From an uncultured SAR86 cluster bacterium (lineage in GTDB: Bacteria; Pseudomonadota; Gammaproteobacteria; Magnimaribacterales; AG-339-G14): a stretch of 58,984 nt of DNA. Positions 1 to 14,173 of this stretch are shown piece by piece. The DNA lies in NCBI GenBank assembly GCA_902536295.1, contig CACAWS010000007.1:1-58984 (forward strand), written 5' to 3'. Within the stretch, counting starts at the first letter, position 1; each line of letters starts with the position of its first letter. The notes under the pieces were generated by a model. That model made no database searches. It saw only the letters and a program-made list of their open reading frames with translations, and had not been told where the DNA came from. The position numbers and the translations under genes are program-made.

Positions 1-373
1 TGTGAATTGGATACCAAGGATGCTTAGCTTTTTCTACAAATACATATGCCCACTCTCTAATAAATTCAATTGAAGTTTCAGGTCTAAATCTCCCTTTTTC
101 AATTATTAATTTTTCAGGAGATATAGTGATGATTTCTTGTTTATTACTTTTTTGATAAACGTAATAGGAAGCTATTAAAACAATTACTATTTCAAGGCCT
201 GCAAAAGGAAGAATTATTGGCGCTCCAATGTATAAAAAACCAAACGCAATTATCAAAATAGGGGTCGAAATTAAAAGGAGAAATAACATATTTCCCTTCC
301 AAGAAATTGAACGATTTGGCTTTAAAGTCAATCTAAATGTATGATTGGTTTCGAGACGATCTGCAGTTACCAT
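1..373 (-). CDS. DUF2244 family integral membrane protein (partial, C-terminus off window)
   Basis: The start ATG is at 371-373 on the minus strand and the frame stays open to the window edge, giving about 124 residues. The start reads MVTADRLETN, followed by FRLTLKPNRSISWKGN, the characteristic DUF2244 opening. Two hydrophobic stretches follow (about residues 29-45 and 50-68), then a soluble segment with TISPEKLIIEKG and IREWAYVFVE. DUF2244 proteins are small inner-membrane proteins of unknown function, often near cytochrome oxidase genes; that context cannot be checked because the gene leaves the window. It diverges from argD across 45 bases. No Shine-Dalgarno site is visible. Confidence 0.8.
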   Translation of the reverse strand, partial: MVTADRLETNHTFRLTLKPNRSISWKGNMLFLLLISTPILIIAFGFLYIGAPIILPFAGLEIVIVLIASYYVYQKSNKQEIITISPEKLIIEKGRFRPETSIEFIREWAYVFVEKAKHPWYPIH

Positions 374-418
374 ATTAAATTGCTATATTAAACCAAAACT
401 TTTTATTTAAATTTTTAG

Positions 419-1618
419 ATGACCAAGAAAATTATTAATTCTATTGATAGAACAGCGCTTACTCCTAATTACGCGCCAGCATGGTTTACTCCTGTAAGAG
501 GAAAAAAATCTATATTGTGGGATGTTGATGGAAATGATTACGTAGACTTCGGCGGAGGGATTGCTGTAACTTGCCTTGGTCATTCTCATCCAGAACTGAT
601 TAAGGTTTTGAAAACTCAATCGACGAAACTTTGGCATGTAAGTAACTATCTCTACAACGAACCTGCATTAGAACTAAGCGAACTTTTAGCAAAAAAAACC
701 TTTGCAGATAAGATTTTTTTTTCTAATTCGGGAAATGAAGCTAATGAAGCAGCAATAAAATTGGCAAGAAGATATTTTTATGATCAAGGCAAGTCAGAAA
801 AGAATGAAATAATTGTATTCACTGATGCTTTTCATGGCCGCTCTATGTTGAACATAAGTGCTGGAGACTCGAAAATGCAAAAAACTGGTTTTGGGCCATT
901 GTTAAAGGGTTTTAAAAGAGCAAAATTTAATGATCTTGAATCGGTTAAAAAAATTATCTCAAAAAAAACTGCAGCAATTTTTATTGAACCGATTTTGGGA
1001 GAATCTGGAATTATTAGAGCAACTAATCCTTTCTTAAAAGGACTTAGAAAAATTGCTGACCAGCACAATGCGTTATTAATTTTTGATGAGGTTCAAAGCG
1101 GTATTGGAAGAACTGGAACTTTAATGGCGTATATGGGATATGGAGTTACGCCTGATATTTCAACACTCGCAAAGGGCTTGGGAGGAGGAATACCCATTGG
1201 AGCTACGCTTGCTAAAAAGCATATTGCCGAAGCTTTTCAACCTGGAACTCATGGTAGTACTTTTGGAGGAAATCCTTTAGCGTGTATCGTCGCCAAAAAA
1301 GTGGTAGAAATTATATCTTCGCAAAAGGTTTTATCTGGAGTTATTAAGAAAACAATTTCTTTTTCAAAAAAACTAGAATCTTTATCAAAAAAATACGATA
1401 TGTTTTCAGAAATCAGAACTGCTGGACTATGGATTGGATGCGATTTTAAAACTATTAAGTCATCAGATTTCATTCAATCTGCTTACAAAGAAGGCTTAAT
1501 AGTTGTTCAAGCTGCAGGAGAAAAAACAATACGTCTGGCACCTTCCCTAATAATTTCGGACAAAGAAATCAAAGAAGGTTTTGAGAGATTTGAAAAAGCA
1601 TATAAAAAAATCTCTTAA
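419..1618 (+). CDS. argD: Acetylornithine/succinyldiaminopimelate aminotransferase
   Basis: A class III PLP-dependent aminotransferase of 399 residues, normal for ArgD. It converts N-acetylglutamate semialdehyde to N-acetylornithine in arginine synthesis, and ArgD enzymes often also serve the lysine pathway as DapC. Visible motifs are SNSGNEANEAAIKLAR (about 102-117), FHGRS near 138-142, the PLP-contact FDEVQSGIGRTG (about 222-233), and the Schiff-base lysine K252 in STLAKGLGGG. The start lacks a Shine-Dalgarno site and is preceded by AT-rich DNA. ArgH is encoded at 30.4 kb and LysA/DapF at 33-35 kb, consistent with working arginine and lysine routes. Other ornithine or GABA transaminases are less likely given length and motif set. 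Confidence 0.9.
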   Translation: MTKKIINSIDRTALTPNYAPAWFTPVRGKKSILWDVDGNDYVDFGGGIAVTCLGHSHPELIKVLKTQSTKLWHVSNYLYNEPALELSELLAKKTFADKIFFSNSGNEANEAAIKLARRYFYDQGKSEKNEIIVFTDAFHGRSMLNISAGDSKMQKTGFGPLLKGFKRAKFNDLESVKKIISKKTAAIFIEPILGESGIIRATNPFLKGLRKIADQHNALLIFDEVQSGIGRTGTLMAYMGYGVTPDISTLAKGLGGGIPIGATLAKKHIAEAFQPGTHGSTFGGNPLACIVAKKVVEIISSQKVLSGVIKKTISFSKKLESLSKKYDMFSEIRTAGLWIGCDFKTIKSSDFIQSAYKEGLIVVQAAGEKTIRLAPSLIISDKEIKEGFERFEKAYKKIS

Positions 1619-1672
1619 AAGATTTTCATAAAAATTCTTGTCTTAAAAGTATTTTTTCTTAACATATTAAAA

Positions 1673-2722
1673 GTGAAGATTTTTAAATTCGTAAAATTTT
1701 TCTTTTTAGTATTTCTTATTAGTGCATGTGCTGGTCCTGCTACTCAAAGGATATTTATTGATAATGAAGCGCTCGATGCAGAAACAAAGTTGCAACAAAA
1801 ATTGTCATTAGAAAAAGTGAAGGCTAGATATGAAAGGTTACAAAAAGTTGGTTATCCAATTCTGAAAAACTCTGCCGATCTATGTGAGAACACAATAAAC
1901 TCTTTAGGAGTTATGTTTAATGCATATGTAGCCACTGAAAAATATTCTGATATTGAAAAAGAGGTTTATGAGATTGATGAGGGCCTCAAGCTTACTTTCG
2001 TTATTCCAAGCTCAGCTGCCTTTAAGAGTGGTTTAAGAAAAAATGACGAAATATTATCAATAAATAGTATTGAAGTCGGTGAAGATCGAGAAGAATTTCA
2101 CAAAAACTTAGAAAAAATTAGAAAGAAATCAGAGACCTTAAAAGTTACCTATAGAAGAAATGGAGTAGAAGGAATTGCAAGCTTTGATCCAGATTTAATT
2201 TGCAATTACCCAATTTTATTAGTTCAGAATGATTCGGTGAATGCTTTTGCAAATGGAAGTCAAATTGGAATTACTACTGGGATGATAAGATTTGCTCAAA
2301 AAGACGAAGAGTTGGGACTGGTAATAGCTCACGAGCTTGGGCATAACATTATGGATCATGTTTCAAAATTAAGATCTAACTCTATTTTAGGCACTATAGT
2401 TGATCTAGCAGCGGCATATTACGGAGTTAACACTCAAGGAATTTTTGGCCAAGTTGGTGCAACTATGTATTCACAAGAATTTGAGGCAGAAGCTGACTAT
2501 GTAGGAATTTACTATATGGAAAGAGCGGGATATTCAATTGATAACGTAGCAAATTTTTGGCGAAATATGGCAGTAGAACACCCTGGAAGTATTAATCCTA
2601 GCCATACTTCCACTCACCCTGCTACTCCGGAGAGATTTCTTGAAATTAATGCGGCGATAAAAGAAATAGAGGAAAAGAAAAAATTAAACCAAAAACTAAT
2701 TCCTAACATAAACAAGGAATAA
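1673..2722 (+). CDS. Lipoprotein M48 family metalloprotease with PDZ-like segment
   Basis: Starts at GTG; 349 residues. The N-terminus is a lipoprotein signal with lipobox ISAC (Cys19), so the protein is probably anchored in the outer membrane. A PDZ-like region at about 104-165 (VIPSSAAFKSGLRKNDEILS) precedes the peptidase domain. The zinc site is AHELGH (H220, E221, H224), with the third ligand probably E271 in FEAEAD. M48 peptidases with lipoprotein signals act in envelope quality control (BepA and LoiP are examples), but those lack this PDZ segment. Only one base separates its stop from that of the convergent parC, and there is no terminator hairpin between them. Substrate unknown. Confidence 0.85.
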   Translation: MKIFKFVKFFFLVFLISACAGPATQRIFIDNEALDAETKLQQKLSLEKVKARYERLQKVGYPILKNSADLCENTINSLGVMFNAYVATEKYSDIEKEVYEIDEGLKLTFVIPSSAAFKSGLRKNDEILSINSIEVGEDREEFHKNLEKIRKKSETLKVTYRRNGVEGIASFDPDLICNYPILLVQNDSVNAFANGSQIGITTGMIRFAQKDEELGLVIAHELGHNIMDHVSKLRSNSILGTIVDLAAAYYGVNTQGIFGQVGATMYSQEFEAEADYVGIYYMERAGYSIDNVANFWRNMAVEHPGSINPSHTSTHPATPERFLEINAAIKEIEEKKKLNQKLIPNINKE

Positions 2723-2723
2723 T

Positions 2724-4955
2724 TTACTCCTCAGAAATCACTTCTAGCTTATCTACTCTTCTATAACCCTTGGGTAGAAAATTTCCTTTTCTTCCCCTTG
2801 ATCCTACAAAATTCTCTAAATCTTTTGATTTAATCATATAGCTTTGCTTACCACTATATATCTTCAAATTATCTCCCTTATTGAGAGTTTTTAAAAAAAT
2901 TAATCTATTTTCTTTGGCTTCAAACTTTTTTTTATCAATGTTAATTATTTTATTACCTCTACCTTTTGCCAAGACAGGCAAATCATTTGCCTCTATGAGT
3001 AGCATTTTCCCTTCTTCGGTAATGGCTGCAATATAAGAATCCTCTATAGATGTAAGTTTTTCAGGCCCTAAGGGTATCGCACCTTTGGTATTTAAAGCGG
3101 TCTTGCCTGATTTATTTTTCGTTTGTAATTCTTCTATCTTTGCAATAAAACCATACCCATTATTTGCAGTTAATACACAATAATCTTCTTCGGTGCCTGC
3201 AACAACTCCAGCGAAAGTAGAACCGGACTGAGAATTAATACTGCTGGAAACAGGGTCACCCTGACCTCTTGCTGAAGGAAGTTTATGAATTGGTAAAGTA
3301 AAGGCTTTACCAAAGCTATCAATTATTACTACATTTTGACTATTTCTTGCTGTTGCTGATGACAAGTATTCATCTCCCTCTCGATACTGTAAGCTTTGAG
3401 GATCAATTTCGTGACCTTTAGCGGCTCTGATCCAGCCTCTCTTTGAAAGCACCACTGTCATCGGATCATTCGAAATTAAATCTTTTTCGTCGAATGCTTT
3501 TGCATCTTCTGCCTCAACCAAATTACTGTTTCGATCGTCACCATATTCGTCTAAGTCTTCTTTAAGTTCTTTTTTTATTAAAGTTTTCAGCCTACTTGTG
3601 GATTTAAGAATTTTTTCAATCTCTTTTGCTTCCGTTGAAAGCTCATTTTTTTCTAATAAAATTGCTTCTTCTTCAAGTTTTGCAAGTTGTCTAAGCCTTA
3701 TGTCTAGTATTGCGTTTGCTTGTATTTCCGTTAGCTTAAATTTTTTCATTAAGGCCTTTTTAGGCTCATCGTGTGTTCTTATTATTTTAATTACCTCATC
3801 TAAGTTTAAATAAGCCTTTAATAGACCATCTAAAATATGTAATCGATCATTTACCCAGTCTAATCTATGTTGCAGCCTCCTTTTAACTGTCTCTGACCTA
3901 AACTTAATCCATTCTTTCAAAATACTTTTTAGATCAAAAACTCTGGGCTTTCCATTTAAACCTATAGCGTTCAGATTTACTCTGACGTTTTTTTGTAATT
4001 CAGTTGTTGCAAAAAGATGGCTCATTAATGCTGTTTTATCTATCCTATTTGATCTGGGCACCACGATTATTCTTACGGGATTGCTTTCATCGCTTTCATC
4101 TCTTAAATCTTCGATCATACTTATTTTTTTTGAGTCTATTTGAGAAGCAATTTGCTCCAATATCTTTGACGAAGAAACTTGATATGGAAGAGAGTTAATT
4201 ACAATTTCTCCATTTTCAATTTCGTAAGTTGCTCGTAATTTTATCGAACCTCTTCCAGTGGTATACATTTCTTCTAACTCATCATGAGTGGAAATAATTT
4301 CTGCTTTTGTTGGAAAGTCAGGACTCGGTATAAAAGACATTAATTCTTTTATCGAAAGTTTCGGACTGTCCAAAAGAGCGGTAGTTGCGTTCACAACATC
4401 CCTCAAATTATGAGGAGGAATATCTGTGGCCATGCCTACAGCAATGCCCGAAGCTCCATTCATTAGTACATTCGGTAGTCTGGATGGTAAAAATTTGGGC
4501 TCAATTAATGTTCCGTCAAAATTAGGCATCCAGTCAACCGTGCCTTGGGAAATCTCGGTCAAAAGGTTTTGCGAATATGATGAAAGTCGACATTCGGTAT
4601 ACCTCATCGCGGCGAAGCTTTTGGGATCGTCAAGAGATCCAAAGTTACCTTGACCTTCTATCAAAGGATATCGAGTAGAAAACTCTTGCGCCATTAATAC
4701 CATCGCTTCATAAGCCGCACCATCACCATGCGGATGAAACTTACCTATCACATCACCTACAGTTCTGGCGCTCTTTTTAAATTTAGCAGATGACTTAAGT
4801 CCTAACTCAGACATCGCATAGATTATTCTTCTTTGAACTGGTTTAAGTCCATCTCCAATAAAAGGTAAAGCTCTGTCTAAAATTACATACATAGAATACT
4901 CTAGGTATGCTTTTTCTGCGTAACCGCCAATTGGCAAACTTTCTTCTTTACTCAT
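2724..4955 (-). CDS. parC: DNA topoisomerase IV subunit A
   Basis: A 743-residue type IIA topoisomerase A subunit, the usual length for ParC and shorter than GyrA. With ParE it decatenates daughter chromosomes. The N-terminal breakage-reunion domain has [21 protein letters not shown] and the catalytic tyrosine Y119 in AAMRYTE. A six-bladed C-terminal region follows from about residue 490 without a GyrA box. Its start overlaps the end of parE by 8 bases (ATGAGTAA), implying translational coupling. At the position equivalent to E. coli ParC Ser80, the main quinolone-contact residue, the sequence has Gly79. The neighbouring parE makes GyrA an unlikely alternative. Confidence 0.95.
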   Translation of the reverse strand: MSKEESLPIGGYAEKAYLEYSMYVILDRALPFIGDGLKPVQRRIIYAMSELGLKSSAKFKKSARTVGDVIGKFHPHGDGAAYEAMVLMAQEFSTRYPLIEGQGNFGSLDDPKSFAAMRYTECRLSSYSQNLLTEISQGTVDWMPNFDGTLIEPKFLPSRLPNVLMNGASGIAVGMATDIPPHNLRDVVNATTALLDSPKLSIKELMSFIPSPDFPTKAEIISTHDELEEMYTTGRGSIKLRATYEIENGEIVINSLPYQVSSSKILEQIASQIDSKKISMIEDLRDESDESNPVRIIVVPRSNRIDKTALMSHLFATTELQKNVRVNLNAIGLNGKPRVFDLKSILKEWIKFRSETVKRRLQHRLDWVNDRLHILDGLLKAYLNLDEVIKIIRTHDEPKKALMKKFKLTEIQANAILDIRLRQLAKLEEEAILLEKNELSTEAKEIEKILKSTSRLKTLIKKELKEDLDEYGDDRNSNLVEAEDAKAFDEKDLISNDPMTVVLSKRGWIRAAKGHEIDPQSLQYREGDEYLSSATARNSQNVVIIDSFGKAFTLPIHKLPSARGQGDPVSSSINSQSGSTFAGVVAGTEEDYCVLTANNGYGFIAKIEELQTKNKSGKTALNTKGAIPLGPEKLTSIEDSYIAAITEEGKMLLIEANDLPVLAKGRGNKIINIDKKKFEAKENRLIFLKTLNKGDNLKIYSGKQSYMIKSKDLENFVGSRGRKGNFLPKGYRRVDKLEVISEE

Positions 4956-6843
4956 TTAAGCTCGCAAGATCTCCTTTTGTTTCTAACCAATTTTTTCTAT
5001 CGCTTGCTCTTTTTTTTGATAACAACATATCCATTAAAGAAGTAGATGTATTCCCCTTCTCAAGCGTAAGTTTCAAAAGACGCCTCCCTTCAATTTCCAT
5101 AGTTGTCTCACGCAATTGACTTGGATTCATTTCTCCCAAACCCTTAAATCTTTGAATTTCAATTTTCTTTTGTTTATTTTTAGATTTAAGATCTTTTACA
5201 ACCTTTTCTTTTTCATCTTCATCAAGTGCATAATAAACGTCTTTACCCTGATCTATCCTAAATAACGGCGGTTGCGCGATAAATACATGTCCGGCTTCAA
5301 CTAAAGGCCTAAAGTGTTTTAAAAATAATGCACAAATTAAAGTAGCAATATGAGCACCATCAGTATCGGCGTCAGCTAAGATACATATCTTGCCATATCT
5401 TAGGTTATCTAAAGTTTTACAACCAGGTTCGAGCCCTAAAGCCATTGAAATATCTTTCACTTCCTGAGATTGAGTTACAACGTCAGTATCTACTTCCCAA
5501 GTATTTAAAATTTTTCCTTTGAGAGACATCACAGCTTGAAATTGTCTATTCCTTGCTTGTTTTGCGGAGCCTCCAGCAGATTCTCCTTCAACCAAGAAAA
5601 GCTCAGTTTTAGATATTTCGCCCGAAACACAATCAGATAGTTTGCCAGGCAGTGTAATCCCTTTTGTTATCTTTTTTCTTTCTACTTTTTGATTAGCTTT
5701 TACTCTTGCCTGTGCATTTTCAATAGCAATGAAAGCAATTTCTTCAGCCGCTTCAGTATGCTGATTGAGCCAGATTGCTAAACTATCTTTTGAGATTAAG
5801 GCTGCAATATTTTGAAAATCTTTGGACGATAATTTTTCTTTTGTTTGTCCGCTAAATTGAGGGTCTTTTAATTTTGCAGATAGAACATAATTACAGTTTT
5901 TCCAAACGTCATCGGAAGTGATTTTTACACCTCTTGGAATAAGTTTTCTATAATCACAAAACTCTTTCAAAGCTTCGGTCATGCCACTTTTCATACCGGA
6001 GACGTGAGTGCCTCCTTGAGGGGTAGGAATCAAATTGACATAACTTTCTGAAAGCTTTTCCTTTTCTCCTCTTTCCCAAACTAATGCCCAAGATAAAGCA
6101 GATTCATCATCTGTATGTTCGCCAACAATCGGGAATTCTGGAATGTAAATTCCTTCGCCAAGTTCGTTCGTTAAATAATCTCCTAGTCCATCAACATAAC
6201 ACCACTCTTCCTTGATATTTGAAATCTCATCCTTATATTTAATTTTAAGTCCCGGACACAATACGGCTTTCGCTCTCAAAGCGTTAGATAAATTTTTAGA
6301 AGAAATTTTTTCAGTATCAAAAAAACTTGGATCGGGCTTAAAGATAATTTTTGTTCCGGTATTTCGTTGACCTACGGAATCAATTTTTTTTAACTCTTTC
6401 TTTTTCAAGCTATCCAAAAATTCAATAGCATATCTAGAGCCATCTCTTTTTATTTCTGCTTTAAGGTACGACGAAAGAGCATTTACTACTGAAACACCAA
6501 CTCCATGTAATCCACCTGAAAATGTGTATTCTTTATTAGAAAATTTTGCTCCAGCGTGCAATCTAGAAAAAATTAATTCTACGCCAGGAACTTTTTCTTC
6601 GGGATGAATATCAACGGGCATTCCTCTTCCATCGTCTTCAACGGTTACGGAATTATCTTTATTCAGACAAATCGATATTTCTTTAGCATGACCTGCTATT
6701 GCCTCGTCAACACTATTGTCTACAACTTCCATGACTAAATGATTCGGACTTGATGTGTCCGTATACATTCCTGGTCTTTTTCGAACAGGCTCTAGTCCCG
6801 ATAAGACTTCAATTGACTCAGCGGTATATCGTGAATTTGCCAA
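4948..6843 (-). CDS. parE: DNA topoisomerase IV subunit B
   Basis: The 631-residue ATPase subunit of topoisomerase IV. The GHKL ATP-binding domain shows [22 protein letters not shown] and [15 protein letters not shown]. The TOPRIM region shows [12 protein letters not shown] and DADTDGAHI, and the C-terminus has [11 protein letters not shown]. The length matches ParE and lacks the insertion common in gammaproteobacterial GyrB. It is cotranscribed with the peroxiredoxin gene upstream (2-base gap) and parC downstream (8-base overlap). This places the chromosome-decatenation enzyme behind thiC and a peroxide-reducing enzyme in one apparent operon. No internal promoter is obvious. Confidence 0.95.
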   Translation of the reverse strand: MANSRYTAESIEVLSGLEPVRKRPGMYTDTSSPNHLVMEVVDNSVDEAIAGHAKEISICLNKDNSVTVEDDGRGMPVDIHPEEKVPGVELIFSRLHAGAKFSNKEYTFSGGLHGVGVSVVNALSSYLKAEIKRDGSRYAIEFLDSLKKKELKKIDSVGQRNTGTKIIFKPDPSFFDTEKISSKNLSNALRAKAVLCPGLKIKYKDEISNIKEEWCYVDGLGDYLTNELGEGIYIPEFPIVGEHTDDESALSWALVWERGEKEKLSESYVNLIPTPQGGTHVSGMKSGMTEALKEFCDYRKLIPRGVKITSDDVWKNCNYVLSAKLKDPQFSGQTKEKLSSKDFQNIAALISKDSLAIWLNQHTEAAEEIAFIAIENAQARVKANQKVERKKITKGITLPGKLSDCVSGEISKTELFLVEGESAGGSAKQARNRQFQAVMSLKGKILNTWEVDTDVVTQSQEVKDISMALGLEPGCKTLDNLRYGKICILADADTDGAHIATLICALFLKHFRPLVEAGHVFIAQPPLFRIDQGKDVYYALDEDEKEKVVKDLKSKNKQKKIEIQRFKGLGEMNPSQLRETTMEIEGRRLLKLTLEKGNTSTSLMDMLLSKKRASDRKNWLETKGDLASLNE

Positions 6844-6845
6844 AA

Positions 6846-7322
6846 TTATAAATTGTTTAGTAAATTTTCTGCAGTACTTACTTCTAGGGCTGTTCCTTGT
6901 TCAACGAAAACTGAATCTAGGACATTATTACTCGCTACCGCAGCGTATCTTGCAGAAATTTCGCCAAATCCAATCTGAGAAGCGTCAGCAGATAAGCCCA
7001 TAGCTTTTGAAAATTCACCGTTGCCATCTGATAAAAAAGTAACCTTATCTGACGCTGATAATTCTCTCTCCCAAGCTTTCATTATGAATGCGTTGTTAAC
7101 AGCTAAGCATATTATTTCGTCTATTCCTTTTGAAAGAATTTCTTCTGAGCTTTCAATGTATCCGGGCAATTGGATAGAGCATGTAGTAGAAAATGCACTG
7201 GGAACCGATACTAAAACGATTTTTTTATTTGCAAAATACTCAGAACTGTTTATGCCGTCTATACCCTTTTCACCCAGCTTAAAAAGCTTAGCCGAAGGTA
7301 ATTTTTCTCCAACTTTAATCAT
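6846..7322 (-). CDS. Peroxiredoxin, Prx5/AhpE-like redoxin
   Basis: A 158-residue thiol peroxidase of the atypical Prx5 group, which reduces hydrogen peroxide and organic peroxides in the cytoplasm. The active-site stretch VPSAFSTTCSIQLPGY has peroxidatic Cys48, Pro41, and Ser45 in place of the usual Thr of the PxxxTxxC motif. WERELSASDKVTFLSDGNGEFSKAMGL is the typical central Prx5 region, cited here only for its position (about residues 84-110). No obvious resolving cysteine follows Cys48, so it probably depends on glutathione/glutaredoxin or another thiol. It lies 8 bases after thiC and 2 bases before parE in the same operon. Confidence 0.88.
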   Translation of the reverse strand: MIKVGEKLPSAKLFKLGEKGIDGINSSEYFANKKIVLVSVPSAFSTTCSIQLPGYIESSEEILSKGIDEIICLAVNNAFIMKAWERELSASDKVTFLSDGNGEFSKAMGLSADASQIGFGEISARYAAVASNNVLDSVFVEQGTALEVSTAENLLNNL

Positions 7323-7330
7323 AATGTCTC

Positions 7331-9097
<1,767 letters not shown>

Positions 9098-9152
9098 TTA
9101 ATGTATTTTAAATCTATTTCACTATTAACTAAATATTTTTAAGAAAAAAAAT

Positions 9153-9178
9153 TGATTATTTATATAAAAATATAATCA
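9153..9178. repeat. Inverted repeat between thiC and tolC
   Basis: TGATTAT at 9153-9159 is mirrored exactly by ATAATCA at 9172-9178, with a 12-base AT spacer. The repeat sits in the 129-base divergent promoter region of thiC and tolC and has the size of a dimeric regulator's operator. The high AT content makes a chance repeat possible, and no regulator can be named. Confidence 0.4.
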
Positions 9179-9189
9179 TTTGTATAATG

Positions 9190-9220
9190 TTTACAGTGTC
9201 AACTTTAATTAATATATAAT
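9190..9220 (+). promoter_or_regulatory. Candidate promoter of tolC, probably giving a leaderless mRNA
   Basis: A TTTACA element (9190-9195) lies ahead of the overlapping boxes TATATA (9213-9218, spacer 17) and TATAAT (9215-9220, spacer 19). TATAAT ends six bases before the tolC ATG, so the predicted transcription start falls on or next to the start codon. There is no Shine-Dalgarno site. The same TATAAT-N6-ATG geometry precedes coaD and lptM. Confidence 0.5.
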
Positions 9221-9226
9221 TTATTT

Positions 9227-10567
9227 ATGATCAAAATCGGTTCCTTTATTTTTTTTCTTATTTTTTCCTTTTGTGCTAACGCTAATTCACTAACTTTGGC
9301 GGAAGTTTATGAAATTGCTTTGAATAAAGATCCTGAATTAAAAATAGCTGAAGCGACTTATAGAGCTGAAAAAGAAGCTAAAGCAAAAGGAATTGCTGGC
9401 CTCTTACCTAGTTTAACGACTAGAGGCATTACAAGCTGGAACGAATCCGAAGTTTTAAGGGGCACACAATCAACTTTTTTTGATGGTACAGGAAATAATA
9501 CTTACGGATATTCTGCTGATTTGATTCAACCAATATTCAGAGTAGATAGATGGTTTCAGTTTAGCCAAGGAAAAGCAATGAGTGAAGTTGCAAAAGCTAA
9601 ATTTGCTTACGCCCAACAAGAAACAATAACCAGAGTTTCAAAAACATATTTTAGCCTGCTTAAGGCAATTAAAAATTTAGAAGTTGCAAAAGCTGAAGAA
9701 AATGCAATAAAAAGACAAAGAGATATTGCAAAAAGACTTTTTGAAGAAGGAGTTTCCTCTGTAACAAATTTCCAAGAGGCTCAAGCATTTTATGATTTAT
9801 CTCAAGTTTCGAGAATTGCAAGTCAAGGAGAACTAGAATTTGCACGTGAAGCGTTAATAGCTATCATCGGAGAAGCTCCTGCCTTATCAGATTTAAATGA
9901 CAATTACCCAATTAGTTCGCCAAACCCTAAATCTCAGGATCAATGGGTAGGTATGGGGTTAACTAATAATTTTTCTTTAAAAGCCTCGAAACTTGCCACC
10001 AGAGCGGCTAAAAGAAATGCACAAAGCAAGCTTTCAGATCATTTTCCGGATGTCGATCTCGTAGCTAATATCACTCGAAACAATAGTAGACAGCCATCTT
10101 TTGCTGGTGGTAATTTTAGTTTTGAAGAAAACTATATTGAAGACAGAAAATACAGTCTTCAATTTTCTTGGCCCCTCATGGCGGGAGGTTTAATTAGCTC
10201 CGAAAGAAGAGAAGCTTACGCAAATTTTGAAAAAGCTGAACAACAAGAAATCTTGATGGAAAGAAAGATTAAACAACAAATAAAATCTTCTTATTCTGCT
10301 GTATTAACTAATCTAGCTAATGTTAAAGCTCGCGAACAAGCTCTAAAATCATCAGAGTCTGCGCTAAGAGCAACACAATTTGGATACGAATCTAATACTA
10401 GAAATATTGTAGATTTATTAAATGCTGAGAGAAACTTCTTTTCTGCGCAACGTGATTTTAATTCCTCAAAATATGATTTCATCATTGCGGAGCTTAATCT
10501 TAAACTCTCTGCTGGTGTCTTATCACCTTCTGATATATATGACATTAGCAATTATATGAACAATTAG
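9227..10567 (+). CDS. tolC: TolC-family outer-membrane efflux channel
   Basis: A 446-residue outer-membrane factor. It begins with a Sec signal peptide (about 1-20, ending FCANA). The mature protein has the two-fold repeated long helices of TolC, for example LTLAEVYEIALNKDPEL near the start and NIVDLLNAERNFFSAQRDF near 398-416. Such proteins form the trimeric exit duct for tripartite drug efflux and type I secretion. TolC appears once here without a partner pump. It abuts mutM with zero spacing, its TAG stop being followed directly by the mutM ATG, so the two are likely cotranscribed. The gene symbol reflects family; paralogues elsewhere cannot be excluded. Confidence 0.88.
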   Translation: MIKIGSFIFFLIFSFCANANSLTLAEVYEIALNKDPELKIAEATYRAEKEAKAKGIAGLLPSLTTRGITSWNESEVLRGTQSTFFDGTGNNTYGYSADLIQPIFRVDRWFQFSQGKAMSEVAKAKFAYAQQETITRVSKTYFSLLKAIKNLEVAKAEENAIKRQRDIAKRLFEEGVSSVTNFQEAQAFYDLSQVSRIASQGELEFAREALIAIIGEAPALSDLNDNYPISSPNPKSQDQWVGMGLTNNFSLKASKLATRAAKRNAQSKLSDHFPDVDLVANITRNNSRQPSFAGGNFSFEENYIEDRKYSLQFSWPLMAGGLISSERREAYANFEKAEQQEILMERKIKQQIKSSYSAVLTNLANVKAREQALKSSESALRATQFGYESNTRNIVDLLNAERNFFSAQRDFNSSKYDFIIAELNLKLSAGVLSPSDIYDISNYMNN

Positions 10568-11383
10568 ATGCCAGAGCTTCCTGAGGTAGAAACGACTCTT
10601 CGTGGAATTTCAAAAAAAATTTTAAATAAAGAAATAAAGACATTTGATTTACGCACAGAAAAATTAAGATGGCCAATAGATAAGGGTCTAAAAAAATTTC
10701 TTAAAAATAAAATTATTAAATCAGCAGAGAGGCGAGGAAAGTACATAATTTTGCACTTATCTGAAAGTCACCTTTTAATACATTTAGGAATGTCAGGCAA
10801 ATTAAGAGTTTTTAAAGAACAAGTGCCATCAAAAAAACATGAACACTGGGATATAAACTTTGTTGACGGTTGGACCTTGAGGTATACAGATGTAAGAAAA
10901 TTCGGCGCATTGATAAAAATTACTTCTGATCCTGAAGATCATAAATTATTAAAGAATTTAGGACCCGAACCTTTAGGCAACTACTTCAACGGACTATATC
11001 TATTTGAAAAAACTAGAAAAAAAACTCGACCTATAAAAAATTTAATTATGGACTCAAACATAGTCACCGGTGTCGGGAATATTTATGCCAATGAAGCGCT
11101 TTTTTTGGCTGGGATTCGCCCTAGAAAACAATCACAAAAACTTACAAAGGATAATTGCAATAATTTATCTCAAGCCATCAGACAAACTTTATCTGAAGCT
11201 ATAGAAGCAGGTGGGACTACTCTTAAAGACTATACAAATGCTACCGAAGCGCCTGGTTACTTTAAAAAACAACTAAGAGTTTATGATCGCGGCAATCTTC
11301 CCTGTTTAACTTGCAAAACAAATTTAAAGTTGATTAGACAAGCAAACAGGCAGACAGTTTATTGCCCTAGTTGTCAAAAATAA
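10568..11383 (+). CDS. mutM: Formamidopyrimidine-DNA glycosylase
   Basis: A 271-residue bifunctional glycosylase/AP lyase that removes 8-oxoguanine and FaPy lesions. The start PELPEVETT supplies the catalytic Pro2 and Glu3. Lys58 (RRGKY) is the conserved DNA-contact lysine, and the H2TH region reads SNIVTGVGNIYANEAL. The C-terminal zinc finger is complete, with CLTC and CPSC pairs (about 252-269). It follows tolC directly and converges on coaD with a 6-base gap. The mutM-coaD neighbourhood is common in gammaproteobacteria. Confidence 0.96.
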   Translation: MPELPEVETTLRGISKKILNKEIKTFDLRTEKLRWPIDKGLKKFLKNKIIKSAERRGKYIILHLSESHLLIHLGMSGKLRVFKEQVPSKKHEHWDINFVDGWTLRYTDVRKFGALIKITSDPEDHKLLKNLGPEPLGNYFNGLYLFEKTRKKTRPIKNLIMDSNIVTGVGNIYANEALFLAGIRPRKQSQKLTKDNCNNLSQAIRQTLSEAIEAGGTTLKDYTNATEAPGYFKKQLRVYDRGNLPCLTCKTNLKLIRQANRQTVYCPSCQK

Positions 11384-11389
11384 AAGAAA

Positions 11390-11916
<527 letters not shown>

Positions 11917-11929
11917 AGAGTTATGAAGC

Positions 11930-14077
<2,148 letters not shown>

Positions 14078-14153
14078 TTATTTATAAGTAAAACTATTTT
14101 ATAATTTACCTTTATTTTATATATTGTTAAATATATATTTTTCTAATAAGTAA

Positions 14154-14168
14154 TTCGATAAAATCGAA
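14154..14168. promoter_or_regulatory. LysR-type operator candidate next to the oxyR start
   Basis: TTCGAT-AAA-ATCGAA is a perfect 15-base palindrome whose inner 13 bases fit the T-N11-A LysR box. It ends five bases before the oxyR ATG, so binding there would block oxyR expression (autorepression), as LysR regulators commonly do. TAAAAT at 14159-14164 inside it could be a -10 box. OxyR as the ligand is inference from position. Confidence 0.5.
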
Positions 14169-14173
14169 CATAA

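Noticed and set aside
9098-9226. TPP riboswitch upstream of thiC
   Set aside because: The conserved CUGAGA and ACCUGA-type aptamer motifs are absent from both strands, and the spacer is too short once the tolC promoter is allowed for.
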